Shown piece by piece: positions 7,468 through 15,612 of a stretch of 22,605 nt of DNA; positions within the stretch are counted from its first letter, which is position 1; each line of letters starts with the position of its first letter. The notes beneath the pieces were generated by a model that was given only the letters and a program-made list of their open reading frames with translations, was not told the DNA's origin and ran no database searches. This DNA comes from Salinisphaeraceae bacterium UBA4764. Its GTDB lineage: Bacteria; Pseudomonadota; Gammaproteobacteria; Nevskiales; Salinisphaeraceae. The position numbers were made by a program, and so were the translations under genes. The stretch spans positions 51,143 to 73,747 of the forward strand of contig DHHU01000018.1 of assembly GCA_002403445.1 (NCBI GenBank), written 5' to 3'.

Positions 7468-8304
7468 ATGAAAGAATTGTTTACCCACACCGACGTGGCG
7501 TATTGGCGCCAGAACGCCACGGGACGTATTGGCCTGGTCCCGACCATGGGAAGTTTGCACGCGGGCCACATGCACTTGGTTGAGGCCGCGCACGCCGAAT
7601 GCGATACGGTTATCGCGAGCGTGTTCGTCAACCCGCTACAGTTTGGCCCGGACGAAGATTACGAGGCCTATCCGCGCGATTATGCTAGCGATCGCGATCA
7701 GTTGGCTGCAGCCGGTGTGGATGGGCTGTTCGCGCCTTCAGTGGATACGATGTATCCCCGCGGATTGGCCGCGGCGACCGTCGTCGACGTGCCGGGCCTG
7801 ACCGATATTTTATGTGGTGCCCATCGACCCGGCCATTTTCGCGGTGTGGTTACGGTCGTGGCCAAGTTATTCAATCGGATACGGCCGCATCTTGCGTTTT
7901 TTGGTGAGAAGGATTTTCAGCAACTCGCCGTGATTCGACGCATGGCAGATGATCTGGCCACCGGTGTCGAAGTGCGCGGTGTTGCCGTCGATCGCGAGCC
8001 CGACGGCCTCGCCCGATCATCGCGCAACGCCTATCTGAATGATGACCAGCGCCAGCGTGCCGCGGTGCTTTACCACGCCCTCCTGGAAGCCCGGGATCGC
8101 CTGACCAGCGGCAGCCACGACATCGCGACGATCGAGGAATTCGGCCGGCAGCGGCTAAGTGATGCCGGCTTTCAGGTCGACTATTTCACAGTGCGGGCGG
8201 TTAATCTCAACCCGCCGGATACGTCGACTACTGAGTTCCGCGTGCTAGCCGCCGGCTGGCTGGGCCGAGCCCGCCTGATCGACAATCTGCCAGCTTCCCG
8301 CTGA
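7468..8304 (+). CDS. panC: Pantothenate synthetase
   Basis: PanC joins pantoate and beta-alanine in an ATP-dependent reaction through a pantoyl-adenylate. The 278-residue product is of usual length. The nucleotidyl-transferase fold shows VPTMGSLHAGHMHLV (24-38, with the HxGH-type motif at 31-34), FVNPLQFGPDEDYEAYPR (53-70), FFGEKDFQQL (144-153) and RSSRNAYL (183-190), the KMSKS-like loop region. Two further ATGs just upstream (7454, 7457) are out of frame, so 7468 is the start. It lies 26 bases after panB and 70 before panD; PanD supplies its beta-alanine substrate. Confidence 0.97.
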   Translation: MKELFTHTDVAYWRQNATGRIGLVPTMGSLHAGHMHLVEAAHAECDTVIASVFVNPLQFGPDEDYEAYPRDYASDRDQLAAAGVDGLFAPSVDTMYPRGLAAATVVDVPGLTDILCGAHRPGHFRGVVTVVAKLFNRIRPHLAFFGEKDFQQLAVIRRMADDLATGVEVRGVAVDREPDGLARSSRNAYLNDDQRQRAAVLYHALLEARDRLTSGSHDIATIEEFGRQRLSDAGFQVDYFTVRAVNLNPPDTSTTEFRVLAAGWLGRARLIDNLPASR

Positions 8305-8374
8305 TGCCGGGCGATAGATTGCGCGTTATGATATTTTTCTTAACAACGGTTATAAACAGTTGCCGCGAAACGTA

Positions 8375-8755
8375 ATGCAACTCACGCTCCTGAAGTCGAA
8401 AATTCATCGCGCCTGCGTGACGCACGCCGAGCCCGATTATGAAGGCTCGTGTGCGATCGACGTCGATATGCTTGACGCCACCGGCATCCGGGCGTTCGAA
8501 CAGATCGATATCTACAATATAAGCAACGGTGCGCGATTCACCACATATGCCATTCGTGCCGATCCAGGGTCGCGTGTCATTTCGGTCAATGGAGCCGCTG
8601 CGCACCTCGCCAGCGTAAACGATCGCGTGATCATCTGTGCCTATGCCGCCATGACCGAGTCCGAGGCCGAGGGCCACCAGCCCAACCTGGTTTATTTGGA
8701 TGCCAGCAATCATGTGATCAAAACCAGTCATTCAATCGCCGACCAATCTGCCTAG
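8375..8755 (+). CDS. panD: Aspartate 1-decarboxylase proenzyme
   Basis: PanD decarboxylates L-aspartate to beta-alanine. The proenzyme cleaves itself between Gly24 and Ser25 to create a pyruvoyl group. With the ATG at 8375 the product is 126 residues and the sequence YEGSCAID places the cleavage site exactly at Gly24-Ser25, as in E. coli. For this reason I prefer it over the in-frame TTG at 8360. Other conserved parts are FTTYAI (about 56-61) and SVNGAAAHLASVNDRVII (about 70-87). panD completes a panBCD cluster. Like most cytoplasmic proteins here it is acidic (about 15 Asp/Glu against 9 Lys/Arg). Confidence 0.95.
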   Translation: MQLTLLKSKIHRACVTHAEPDYEGSCAIDVDMLDATGIRAFEQIDIYNISNGARFTTYAIRADPGSRVISVNGAAAHLASVNDRVIICAYAAMTESEAEGHQPNLVYLDASNHVIKTSHSIADQSA

Positions 8756-8765
8756 CCGATCGATT

Positions 8766-8795
8766 CGTGTCATCCACACACAATGCGTGTCACCC
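8766..8795 (+). repeat. Direct repeat upstream of pgi
   Basis: CGTGTCATCC (8766-8775) and CGTGTCACCC (8786-8795) are a nine-of-ten match with a period of exactly 20 bases, about two DNA turns, in the 61-base gap between panD and pgi. This could be a regulator site or chance. Confidence 0.4.
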
Positions 8796-8816
8796 GAATG
8801 GCCAAGGAACGTAAAT

Positions 8817-10418
8817 ATGGCAACACCTGAAGTCGACTGGCAGTGGAATGTGCTTCAGCATCTGGGTGAGTCCGTGGGCCAAGCGTCGGTTCGCGATGCA
8901 TTCGCGGCCGATCCCCAACGGGCCCGGCGCCTATCGATCGACGCGGCGGGGATCAGCCTGGATTTTTCCAAACAGCGGCTCGATGACTCGGCGCTTTCGG
9001 CGCTTTATTCCCTGGCCGAAAGCCAGGGCTTCGACGCCGCCCGGCGAGCGATGTTTGCCGGCGAGGTCGTCAACAAGAGTGAAAACCGGGCGGCCTGGCA
9101 TATCGCGTTGCGCCGGCCTGAAAGTAATCCGCTCTATCAACCGGTTCACGACGAGCGTGCAAAGATGCGCGATATTGCCAACGCCGTGCGCACCGGCAAC
9201 TGGAAGGGCTATACCGGTAAGGCGATTACCGATGTCGTCAGCATCGGCATCGGCGGTTCGGATTTCGGTCCGCGGCTGGTTACCGAGGCCTTGACGGAAT
9301 CCGGTTCGCCAGGGCCTTGCGCCCATTTCGTGGCTAACGTCGACCCGGCCGATCTGAACGCCGCGTTGGAAAGCTTGAATCCGGCCACGACATTATTTGT
9401 CGTCATCTCCAAGACCTTCACCACGGCCGAGACCTTGGCCAATGCCAATGCCGCCAAGCAATGGCTACTGGCCGATGGCGCGGCTCAGTCGGACGTCAAT
9501 CGACACTTTGTCGCTGTATCGACCAATGCCGATGCCGTCGGCGAATTCGGCATCGAGCGAATGGTCGGCTTCTGGGATTGGGTCGGGGGTCGATTTTCGC
9601 TGTGGTCGAGCGTGGGGCTGCCGATTGCCCTGGCACTGGGCATGGACACATTCGAGGCCTTGTTGGCCGGTGCTCATGCAATGGATTCGCACTTCGAGAC
9701 GGCCGATCTGGCCGCCAACCTACCGGCTAATCTGGCACTGGTCAGTGTCTGGAACCGCAATGCAATCGGTCTGACTAGCAATGTCGTCGTGCCCTATAGC
9801 CAACGCCTGGCCGATTTGCCGGGCTTTTTGCAGCAGTTGTCGATGGAATCCAACGGCAAGCTGGTGACAGACGACGGCGAGCCAACCCAGCACGCCACCG
9901 AGCCGACCGTATGGGGCAGTGTCGGCACCAATGCCCAGCACGCTTATTTCCAGATGCTGCACCAAGGTGATCTACTGTCCAGCGTCGATTTCATACTGCC
10001 GCTCAAGACCGCCGACAGTACAGATTTGAAGCGTGAACGGGCGCGACTGGCCAACTGTCTGGCCCAAGCTGAGGCTTTGATGTGCGGCCGTGATGCGGCA
10101 GCGACAGGCAGCGAGGATCCAGCTATTGCCGCAGCCCGCGCCTGCCCCGGCAATCGGCCTTCCAACATGATCGTTCTGCCGCAGCTTGATGCCTACCATC
10201 TCGGCGCAATGCTGGCCGCCTACGAGCACAAGATTTTTGTCGAAGGCATCGTCTGGGGAATCAACAGTTTTGATCAGTGGGGCGTTGAGCTGGGCAAGAC
10301 ACTTGCCAAACAACTCGAAAGTGACCTTTCGAATCCGGCTCAAGCTGCCCCACACGATGCCTCAACCGCAGCCTTGATCGAACGTGCGGCCGGCGCCCTC
10401 GGTTCGCGGCTCGATTGA
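8817..10418 (+). CDS. pgi: Glucose-6-phosphate isomerase
   Basis: Pgi interconverts glucose-6-phosphate and fructose-6-phosphate. From the ATG at 8817, preceded by a good AAGGA (8804-8808), the product is 533 residues, typical of the long bacterial form. An upstream in-frame GTG (8787) lacks this site. The SIS-fold core shows VSIGIGGSDFGP (141-152), family signature 1 DWVGGRFSLWSSVG (254-267), SMESNGK (342-348, catalytic Glu344), His375 in GTNAQHAYFQMLHQG, and signature 2 GIVWGINSFDQWGVELGK (477-494). The stop overlaps a possible TTG of the next gene. Placement after pan genes and pcnB-folK resembles Pseudomonas. Confidence 0.97.
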   Translation: MATPEVDWQWNVLQHLGESVGQASVRDAFAADPQRARRLSIDAAGISLDFSKQRLDDSALSALYSLAESQGFDAARRAMFAGEVVNKSENRAAWHIALRRPESNPLYQPVHDERAKMRDIANAVRTGNWKGYTGKAITDVVSIGIGGSDFGPRLVTEALTESGSPGPCAHFVANVDPADLNAALESLNPATTLFVVISKTFTTAETLANANAAKQWLLADGAAQSDVNRHFVAVSTNADAVGEFGIERMVGFWDWVGGRFSLWSSVGLPIALALGMDTFEALLAGAHAMDSHFETADLAANLPANLALVSVWNRNAIGLTSNVVVPYSQRLADLPGFLQQLSMESNGKLVTDDGEPTQHATEPTVWGSVGTNAQHAYFQMLHQGDLLSSVDFILPLKTADSTDLKRERARLANCLAQAEALMCGRDAAATGSEDPAIAAARACPGNRPSNMIVLPQLDAYHLGAMLAAYEHKIFVEGIVWGINSFDQWGVELGKTLAKQLESDLSNPAQAAPHDASTAALIERAAGALGSRLD

Positions 10419-10453
10419 TCCGGACACTCCCGACCGTGTCGACTCCTTCCGCT

Positions 10454-11992
10454 ATGGATCACGATCTGCCGGCTGCCTGTTATGACGGGGCCGGTGTTCG
10501 CGGACTGGATCACGCGTTCATGGAGGCGACCGGCGTATACAGCGAGTCGCTGATGTGCTGGGCCGGTAGATGGGCTTTTAAGGCTATCACCCGGCGTTGG
10601 CCAGAGGCGCATTCGATCACGATATTCTGTGGTGGCGGTAACAATGGCGGCGATGGCTATGTGATTGCGCAAGCGGCTCGGGAGGCCGGCTGGGCTGTGC
10701 ACGTGGTGGGGTTACGGCCCGTAACGAATTTGGCCGGAGCGGCGCGCGCGGCAGCAAAGGCCTATCAGGATGCCGGGGGCTTGGTCGAGCCATGGCATGA
10801 CGACGTGGCGCCAGCCAGCGACGTCGTTGTCGACGCCTTGCTTGGCACCGGTGTCGACCGTAATGTGGAAGGTATCTACGCCGCGGCCATCGATGCCATC
10901 AATCGGAGTCGCCGCCAAGGCTGCGCCGTGGTTGCTGTTGACGTGCCTTCGGGGTTGACCGCCGGCACAGGCAAAATTCAGGGCACCTGTGTCCGCGCCG
11001 ATCTGACGCCGACATTTATCGGGCTGAAACTGGGGCTGCTTACCGCAGACGGACCGGCAGTTGCCGGTCGGATCGTATTCGATGATCTCGGTGCCCCCGC
11101 TATGATCTACAGCCAGGTTCAGCCCCACGCCATGCGCGTCACGCAGGCCGAGGTGTTGGCCGCTTTGGGACCGCGCTTACCGACTGCCTACAAGAATCAA
11201 CACGGCACGTTGGCCTGCATTGGTGGCAATCGCGGTACCGGCGGTGCGATTCGGCTCACGGCCGAGGCCGCGCTACGCGCTGGAAGTGGTCTGGTCAGCG
11301 TGGGATGCCATCCCGATTTTGCCCCGGCCATGAGCCAGGCCCGCCCGGAATTGATGGCGGCCGGGATTGACGCCACCGATGACGAAAGTTCGTTGTTCGA
11401 CACTGCCGATATCGTGGCGCTGGGACCGGGGCTCGGCAAAGATGACTGGGCCAAACGACGGTTTCAGGCAGCCATGGCGTGCGATAAGCCACTGGTCCTT
11501 GATGCGGACGGTCTCAACCATCTGGCAAGTTCCCCGGTGGCGCGCGGTCACTGGATATTGACCCCACACCCGGGCGAGGCCGGGCGACTGTTGGACTGTT
11601 CGACGGCCGAGATCGCGGCCGATCGGCGCGCGGCAGTTTTGGCCCTGGCCAAGCGCTACAATGCGGTTGCGCTACTCAAGGGTGCCGGCACGTTGATTTC
11701 CGACGGCCATCAAGTGGCGGTCAATACGACCGGTAACCCCGGCATGGCCGTGGGCGGCATGGGCGATTTATTGACGGGTGTCATTGCCTCGCTCTGGGGT
11801 CAGGGGCTGTCGGCTTTCGACGCCGCGCGCCTCGGGGTGCGAGTCCACGGCACAGCCGGCGATGACGCGATCAACCCTGGCGGGCCGCGCGGTCTTTTGC
11901 CCGCGGACTTGCTCCCGCACCTGCGTGCCGCGGTCAATCCGTCCGCGCCTGAAGACGCGCGTCAAGAGTCGACCAGTTCAGATTGTCGGTAA
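10454..11992 (+). CDS. nnr: Bifunctional NAD(P)H-hydrate epimerase / ADP-dependent dehydratase
   Basis: The protein repairs hydrated NADH and NADPH. An N-terminal YjeF_N epimerase domain (about 8-220) interconverts the R and S hydrates. A C-terminal ribokinase-like domain (about 235-505) dehydrates the S form with ADP. Visible motifs are GGGNNGGDGY (60-69), VVDALLGTGVDR (125-136) and AVDVPSG (161-167) in the first domain. The second domain has LACIGGNRGTGGA (253-265), LDADGLNHLA (349-358), LTPHPGEAGRLL (369-380) and GNPGMAVGGMGDLLTG (427-442), with Asp438 the likely catalytic base. I take the ATG at 10454 (512 residues). The frame stays open to a TTG at 10415 overlapping the pgi stop, which would add 13 residues. 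Confidence 0.94.
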   Translation: MDHDLPAACYDGAGVRGLDHAFMEATGVYSESLMCWAGRWAFKAITRRWPEAHSITIFCGGGNNGGDGYVIAQAAREAGWAVHVVGLRPVTNLAGAARAAAKAYQDAGGLVEPWHDDVAPASDVVVDALLGTGVDRNVEGIYAAAIDAINRSRRQGCAVVAVDVPSGLTAGTGKIQGTCVRADLTPTFIGLKLGLLTADGPAVAGRIVFDDLGAPAMIYSQVQPHAMRVTQAEVLAALGPRLPTAYKNQHGTLACIGGNRGTGGAIRLTAEAALRAGSGLVSVGCHPDFAPAMSQARPELMAAGIDATDDESSLFDTADIVALGPGLGKDDWAKRRFQAAMACDKPLVLDADGLNHLASSPVARGHWILTPHPGEAGRLLDCSTAEIAADRRAAVLALAKRYNAVALLKGAGTLISDGHQVAVNTTGNPGMAVGGMGDLLTGVIASLWGQGLSAFDAARLGVRVHGTAGDDAINPGGPRGLLPADLLPHLRAAVNPSAPEDARQESTSSDCR

Positions 11993-12025
11993 ACGCGTGG
12001 GTCGTGCTGCCATTTGGAGTATCCA

Positions 12026-12532
12026 ATGCATTCTGAGTCGATCGATTCGCGCGCTGGTCCATCCGCGACAGCGATCGAATTGCCCGAGCCGGCGGCGACC
12101 GACGCCTTCGGCAGGCGCTTGGCCCAAGTCTTGGCGCGTTGGAAACAAGGACTTGTGGTTTCGCTTATTGGGGATCTCGGGGCCGGCAAGACCGCGCTAA
12201 TGCGAGCTATTCTGGGGGCACTCGGCGAACCAGGGCCGGTGGTGTCGCCCAGCTATACGCTGGTGGAACCTTATACGGTTGCCGGCCGCAATGTGTATCA
12301 CGTGGATCTCTATCGACTCGCTGATCCGGCCGAGCTGGATTATCTTGGCTTGCGTGATATCAATCCTGCAACAGACTGGCTGTTTGCGGAATGGGCCGAC
12401 AAAGGCGGGTCGGGTTTGCCGCCGATTGATATTAAGATATGCCTGGAATACGTGGGATGCGCACGTCGGGCCACGGTTGATGCCATGAGCGAGCGCGGTG
12501 CGGACTTTTGGGCTGGTTTTGAACACCCTTAA
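12026..12532 (+). CDS. tsaE: tRNA threonylcarbamoyladenosine biosynthesis ATPase TsaE
   Basis: TsaE is the ATPase that works with TsaB and TsaD to place t6A at position 37 of tRNAs reading ANN codons. The product has 168 residues. It has a Walker A GDLGAGKT (49-56), the switch-like SPSYTLVEPY (74-83, where SPTF is more usual), VYHVDLYRL (90-98) and AEWADKG (121-127). The ATG at 12026 is supported by GGAG at 12016-12019 six bases upstream; a TTG at 12014 in the same frame overlaps that site and is less likely. nnr-tsaE adjacency is shared with E. coli, but the following amiB-mutL genes of that operon are absent here. Confidence 0.93.
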   Translation: MHSESIDSRAGPSATAIELPEPAATDAFGRRLAQVLARWKQGLVVSLIGDLGAGKTALMRAILGALGEPGPVVSPSYTLVEPYTVAGRNVYHVDLYRLADPAELDYLGLRDINPATDWLFAEWADKGGSGLPPIDIKICLEYVGCARRATVDAMSERGADFWAGFEHP

Positions 12533-12536
12533 CGAA

Positions 12537-12587
12537 TCGTCTGTAGCCCACCGCGGCTGTTAAACTCATCTTCATATTTACAGACGA
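12537..12587. repeat. Nine-base inverted repeat upstream of yebC
   Basis: TCGTCTGTA (12537-12545) is exactly inverted as TACAGACGA (12579-12587), separated by 33 bases. The pair spans most of the tsaE-yebC gap and ends 11 bases before the yebC ATG. It could be an operator pair or an mRNA stem. A TAAACT sequence between the arms is a poor -10 candidate. Confidence 0.45.
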
Positions 12588-12598
12588 CGCACAGGGCA

Positions 12599-13360
12599 AT
12601 GGCCGGCCACAGTAAATGGGCGAACATCCAGCACCGCAAAAAGGCGCAGGATAAAAAACGCGGCAAAATCTTTACCAAGCTGATTCGCGAAATAACAGTG
12701 GCAGCGCGCGAGGGCGGGGCTGACCCCGACGATAATCCGCGGCTGCGTCTAGCCTGGGATCGGGCACTGGCCAACAACATGCCCAAGGACAATATCCTGC
12801 GCGCGGCCCAGCGCGGTGCCGGTGGAGGTGATAACCAGGCCTATGAAGAGGTTCGGTACGAAGGCTATGGTCCGGACGGCGCTGCGATTATGGTCGACTG
12901 CATGACCGACAACAAAAACCGCACCGTCTCCGGCGTGCGCTATGTTTTCAACCGCCACAACGGCAATCTGGGCGATAACGGGTCCGTGAGCTACCTGTTC
13001 TCGCGCCAGGGCACGTTGACGTTTAGTCCCGACGTCGATTCCGATCAGGTGCTGGAAACCGCACTGGAAGCCGGCGCCGAAGACCTGATCGAATCCGCAG
13101 ATGGTTCGTTCGAAGTCGTCACTGCGCCGGGGGACTATTCGACTGTGAAGGCTGCGCTGGAGGCGGCCGGATTGGAGCCGGCGCACGGCGATGTGACGAT
13201 GCGGCCCTTTACCACCGTGGAACTGACCGGTGACAGCGCACGCGTGTGCCTTAATCTTATCGACGCGCTGGAAGATCTCGATGATGTGCAGCAGGTTTAT
13301 ACCAACGTCGAGTTCGACACGGATGCCTTGGCCAATTCCGAAACCGAATCACCTGCGTGA
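12599..13360 (+). CDS. yebC: YebC/PmpR/TACO1-family protein
   Basis: The 253-residue product begins with the hallmark MAGHSKWANIQHRK and continues with the basic KKRGKIFTKLIREI and the NMPKDNILRAAQRG and YEGYGPDGAAIMV segments. This gives the standard three-domain architecture. The family has been described as DNA-binding regulators (PmpR). Recent work on bacterial YebC and mitochondrial TACO1 points to a role in helping ribosomes through difficult stretches such as polyproline. I cannot choose between these from sequence. The ATG has only a weak AGGG nearby. It precedes ruvC, as in many gammaproteobacteria, and overlaps its GTG by four bases (GTGA). Confidence 0.95.
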   Translation: MAGHSKWANIQHRKKAQDKKRGKIFTKLIREITVAAREGGADPDDNPRLRLAWDRALANNMPKDNILRAAQRGAGGGDNQAYEEVRYEGYGPDGAAIMVDCMTDNKNRTVSGVRYVFNRHNGNLGDNGSVSYLFSRQGTLTFSPDVDSDQVLETALEAGAEDLIESADGSFEVVTAPGDYSTVKAALEAAGLEPAHGDVTMRPFTTVELTGDSARVCLNLIDALEDLDDVQQVYTNVEFDTDALANSETESPA

Positions 13361-13878
13361 GCCGCCAGGCGCCGCGCATTCTCGGTATCGATCCCGGCTC
13401 GACCGTGACCGGTTTCGCCGTTCTCGACGGCGGCCCGCAACCAGCCGCACGGGTTGTCGACTGCGTCCGACTGTCCGAAGGCGACTTTCCAACCCGGCTG
13501 GGCGTTATCTTCATGCGGTTGAAAGCCGTGATTGAAGACTATGCCCCCGATCAGATGGCCATTGAAAACGTCTTCATGGCCCGAAATGCGTCAAGCGCGC
13601 TCAAGCTCGGCCAGGCGCGCGGTGCAGCCATCTGTGCCGGCGCGGCCGCAGGGTTGAGCGTGGCTGAATATACGCCGACTCAGATCAAAAGTGCCATCGT
13701 GGGCCGAGGGCACGCCGACAAACGCCAGATTCAGCATATGGTGGCGCTGCTGTTGAATCTGACGCCGCCACTGCAATCGGATGCCGCCGATGCTGCTGCG
13801 GTTGCGTTGTGCCATGCGCATCACGCTCAAACGGCCTCGCGATCGGCGAACGCGCGGATCACGGCGGGGCGCGCATGA
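13357..13878 (+). CDS. ruvC: Crossover junction endodeoxyribonuclease RuvC
   Basis: RuvC resolves Holliday junctions by paired cuts. The 173-residue protein has the RNase H-like fold with the four acidic catalytic residues visible: Asp12 in LGIDPGSTVTG (9-19), Glu70 in AIENVF (68-73), and Asp142 and Asp145 in SDAADAAAVA (141-150). TPTQIKSAIVGRGHADKRQ (106-124) is the conserved DNA-contact stretch. The start is GTG in the GTGA overlap with the yebC stop. It ends overlapping the ruvA ATG by four bases, so yebC, ruvC and ruvA look translationally coupled. Confidence 0.97.
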   Translation: MSRQAPRILGIDPGSTVTGFAVLDGGPQPAARVVDCVRLSEGDFPTRLGVIFMRLKAVIEDYAPDQMAIENVFMARNASSALKLGQARGAAICAGAAAGLSVAEYTPTQIKSAIVGRGHADKRQIQHMVALLLNLTPPLQSDAADAAAVALCHAHHAQTASRSANARITAGRA

Positions 13879-14489
13879 TTGGCCAACTGCGCGGCCAGAT
13901 TGTAGTACGGCAGCCGCCTCAGGTCGTCATCGACGTGGGCGGCGTGGGCTACGAAGTTCAGGTTCCCATGTCCACACTGGGCGCTTTGCCTGCCGGCGAT
14001 GCTGAAACCCGGTTGTTGACGCATCTCGTGGTACGCGATGATGCCCTGATACTCTTCGGGTTTGCCAGCGAGGACGAGCGCAGTCTTTTTCGAGAACTCA
14101 TGCGCGTGTCGGGCGTGGGGCCGAAAATGGCGCTGACGATCCTCTCGGGTATGAGCGTGACCGAGTTCGTGACCACTATCGACGCTGATGACAGCGGTCG
14201 TCTGACAGGCCTGCCCGGTGTCGGCAAGAAGACCGCGCAACGGTTGATTGTGGAAATGCGCGACCGGTTGGCGGGCAGTGGATTCACCTCGGTCCCATCG
14301 ACGGCCTCGATAGCAACGGCGGCGCGAGATGTAGCGCCCAGCGCCCGCAGCGAGGCCCGCGACGCGCTAGTGGCGCTGGGATACAAATCGGCCGAGGCTG
14401 AGCGGCTACTGGCTGGCTTGGCCGATGAAGAAAACGGCGCCGACGCGGAAACACTTATTCGTCAGGCTTTAAAACGTGCGGTTCGCTAA
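13875..14489 (+). CDS. ruvA: Holliday junction branch migration protein RuvA
   Basis: RuvA forms tetramers that hold the four-way junction flat and load the RuvB motor. From the ATG at 13875 the product begins MIGQLRGQIV and is 204 residues, matching E. coli RuvA. An N-terminal OB fold (1-65) includes DVGGVGYEVQVP. Two helix-hairpin-helix motifs follow: VSGVGPKMALTIL (about 78-90) and LPGVGKKTAQRLI (about 113-125). A Pro/Ala/Ser linker and the C-terminal RuvB-binding three-helix domain (about 155-204) end the protein. The frame is open further upstream (13809) inside ruvC, but a start there would only add unrelated residues. Confidence 0.96.
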   Translation: MIGQLRGQIVVRQPPQVVIDVGGVGYEVQVPMSTLGALPAGDAETRLLTHLVVRDDALILFGFASEDERSLFRELMRVSGVGPKMALTILSGMSVTEFVTTIDADDSGRLTGLPGVGKKTAQRLIVEMRDRLAGSGFTSVPSTASIATAARDVAPSARSEARDALVALGYKSAEAERLLAGLADEENGADAETLIRQALKRAVR

Positions 14490-14533
14490 ATGACTGGACA
14501 TTGGGGATCAACAGCTTACATCCCTTGTTTGGG

Positions 14534-14539
14534 TATAGA
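14534..14539 (+). promoter_or_regulatory. Candidate -10 box upstream of ruvB
   Basis: TATAGA (14534-14539), followed by AT, lies in the 76-base ruvA-ruvB gap, the largest gap between plus-strand genes here. No matching -35 is seen at the normal distance. An internal ruvB promoter is possible but unproven. I found no LexA box (CTGT-N8-ACAG) in the gap. Confidence 0.25.
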
Positions 14540-14553
14540 ATGCAAGGACTTAA

Positions 14554-14565
14554 CAGCAGCTGCTG
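14554..14565. repeat. Perfect 12-base palindrome abutting the ruvB start
   Basis: CAGCAGCTGCTG is its own reverse complement and ends at the base before the ruvB ATG. In mRNA it could pair locally or between transcripts, and it occupies the place where a Shine-Dalgarno sequence would be expected. The nearest AAGGA (about 14544-14548) is too far away for ordinary spacing. Confidence 0.5.
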
Positions 14566-15612
14566 ATGAGTGATCAGCGTCCTATCGCCAGCACTGCGCA
14601 ACCGGGCGATGCTGCCGGTGACCGCGCGCTGCGGCCCACGGGTCTGGCTGACTATATAGGCCAGCCCGACGTGCGTGAGCAACTCGAGATTTTCGTAGCT
14701 GCCGCGCGGGCGCGCCATGAATCCCTGGATCATGTTCTGATTTTCGGGCCGCCGGGGCTAGGCAAGACATCGCTGGCGCATGTGCTGGCAGTTGAGATGG
14801 GTGTGGGGTTTCGCCAGACCTCGGGCCCCGTGCTGGAAAAGCCCGGGGATCTTGCCGCGCTTCTGACCAATCTTGAACCCAACGACGTGTTGTTCATTGA
14901 CGAAATTCATCGGTTGGCGCCGGTGGTCGAGGAAGTCCTGTATCCGGCACTCGAGGACTATCAGATCGATATCGTCATTGGCGAAGGGCCGGCCGCGCGT
15001 TCGGTCAAGCTCGACCTGCCGGCATTCACGCTGGTGGGCGCGACCACACGCGCTGGGGCGTTAACATCGCCACTCCGCGATCGCTTCGGCATCGTCAATC
15101 GACTGCGGTTTTATGACCCAGAAGAACTCACGGCCATCATTCACCGCTCGGCCTCAATTTTGGGCGTGGATATTGCCGCGGACGGCGCCGACGAATTGGC
15201 ACGGCGAGCGCGGGGCACGCCGCGGGTGGCTAACCGGTTGTTACGACGCGTACGTGATTTTGCTGAAGTCAAGTCTGACGGTCGAGTGACCGCTGCGATT
15301 GCCGCCCAGGCCATGGGCTTGCTGGCCGTCGACCAGAACGGCTTCGACGTCATGGATCGCGCGGTGCTGAATATGTTGATCGACAAGTTCGACGGTGGAC
15401 CAGTTGGCGTTGATAGTCTGGCTGCCGCTATTGGCGAGTCGCGCGAGACGATCGAGGACGTGGTTGAGCCGTATCTAATACAACAGGGTTTTTTATTGCG
15501 CACTCCGCGCGGCCGCCAGGCCACGCGCATAGCCTATGTCGAAACCGGGCGCGTGCCACCCCCGGGTGCCAGCGATTCCACCACAGAACGTGACTTGTTT
15601 GATCGGTCATGA
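14566..15612 (+). CDS. ruvB: Holliday junction branch migration helicase RuvB
   Basis: RuvB is the hexameric AAA+ motor that drives branch migration with RuvA. The 348-residue product has the RuvB N-terminal RPTGLADYIGQ (23-33), Walker A GPPGLGKT (61-68), Walker B FIDEIHRL (110-117), sensor 1 VGATTRAG (157-164) and the arginine finger region SPLRDRFG (168-175, likely Arg171). A C-terminal winged-helix DNA-binding domain (about 260-335) contains LIQQGFLLRTPRGR. The start ATG lacks well-spaced ribosome binding sequence. The stop overlaps the ybgC ATG by four bases, linking the ruv genes to the tol-pal cluster. Confidence 0.97.
   Translation: MSDQRPIASTAQPGDAAGDRALRPTGLADYIGQPDVREQLEIFVAAARARHESLDHVLIFGPPGLGKTSLAHVLAVEMGVGFRQTSGPVLEKPGDLAALLTNLEPNDVLFIDEIHRLAPVVEEVLYPALEDYQIDIVIGEGPAARSVKLDLPAFTLVGATTRAGALTSPLRDRFGIVNRLRFYDPEELTAIIHRSASILGVDIAADGADELARRARGTPRVANRLLRRVRDFAEVKSDGRVTAAIAAQAMGLLAVDQNGFDVMDRAVLNMLIDKFDGGPVGVDSLAAAIGESRETIEDVVEPYLIQQGFLLRTPRGRQATRIAYVETGRVPPPGASDSTTERDLFDRS

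Noticed and set aside
13809..13874. Upstream ATG for ruvA
   Set aside because: The RuvA family begins at MIGQLRG, at 13875; the extra stretch is ruvC read in another frame.
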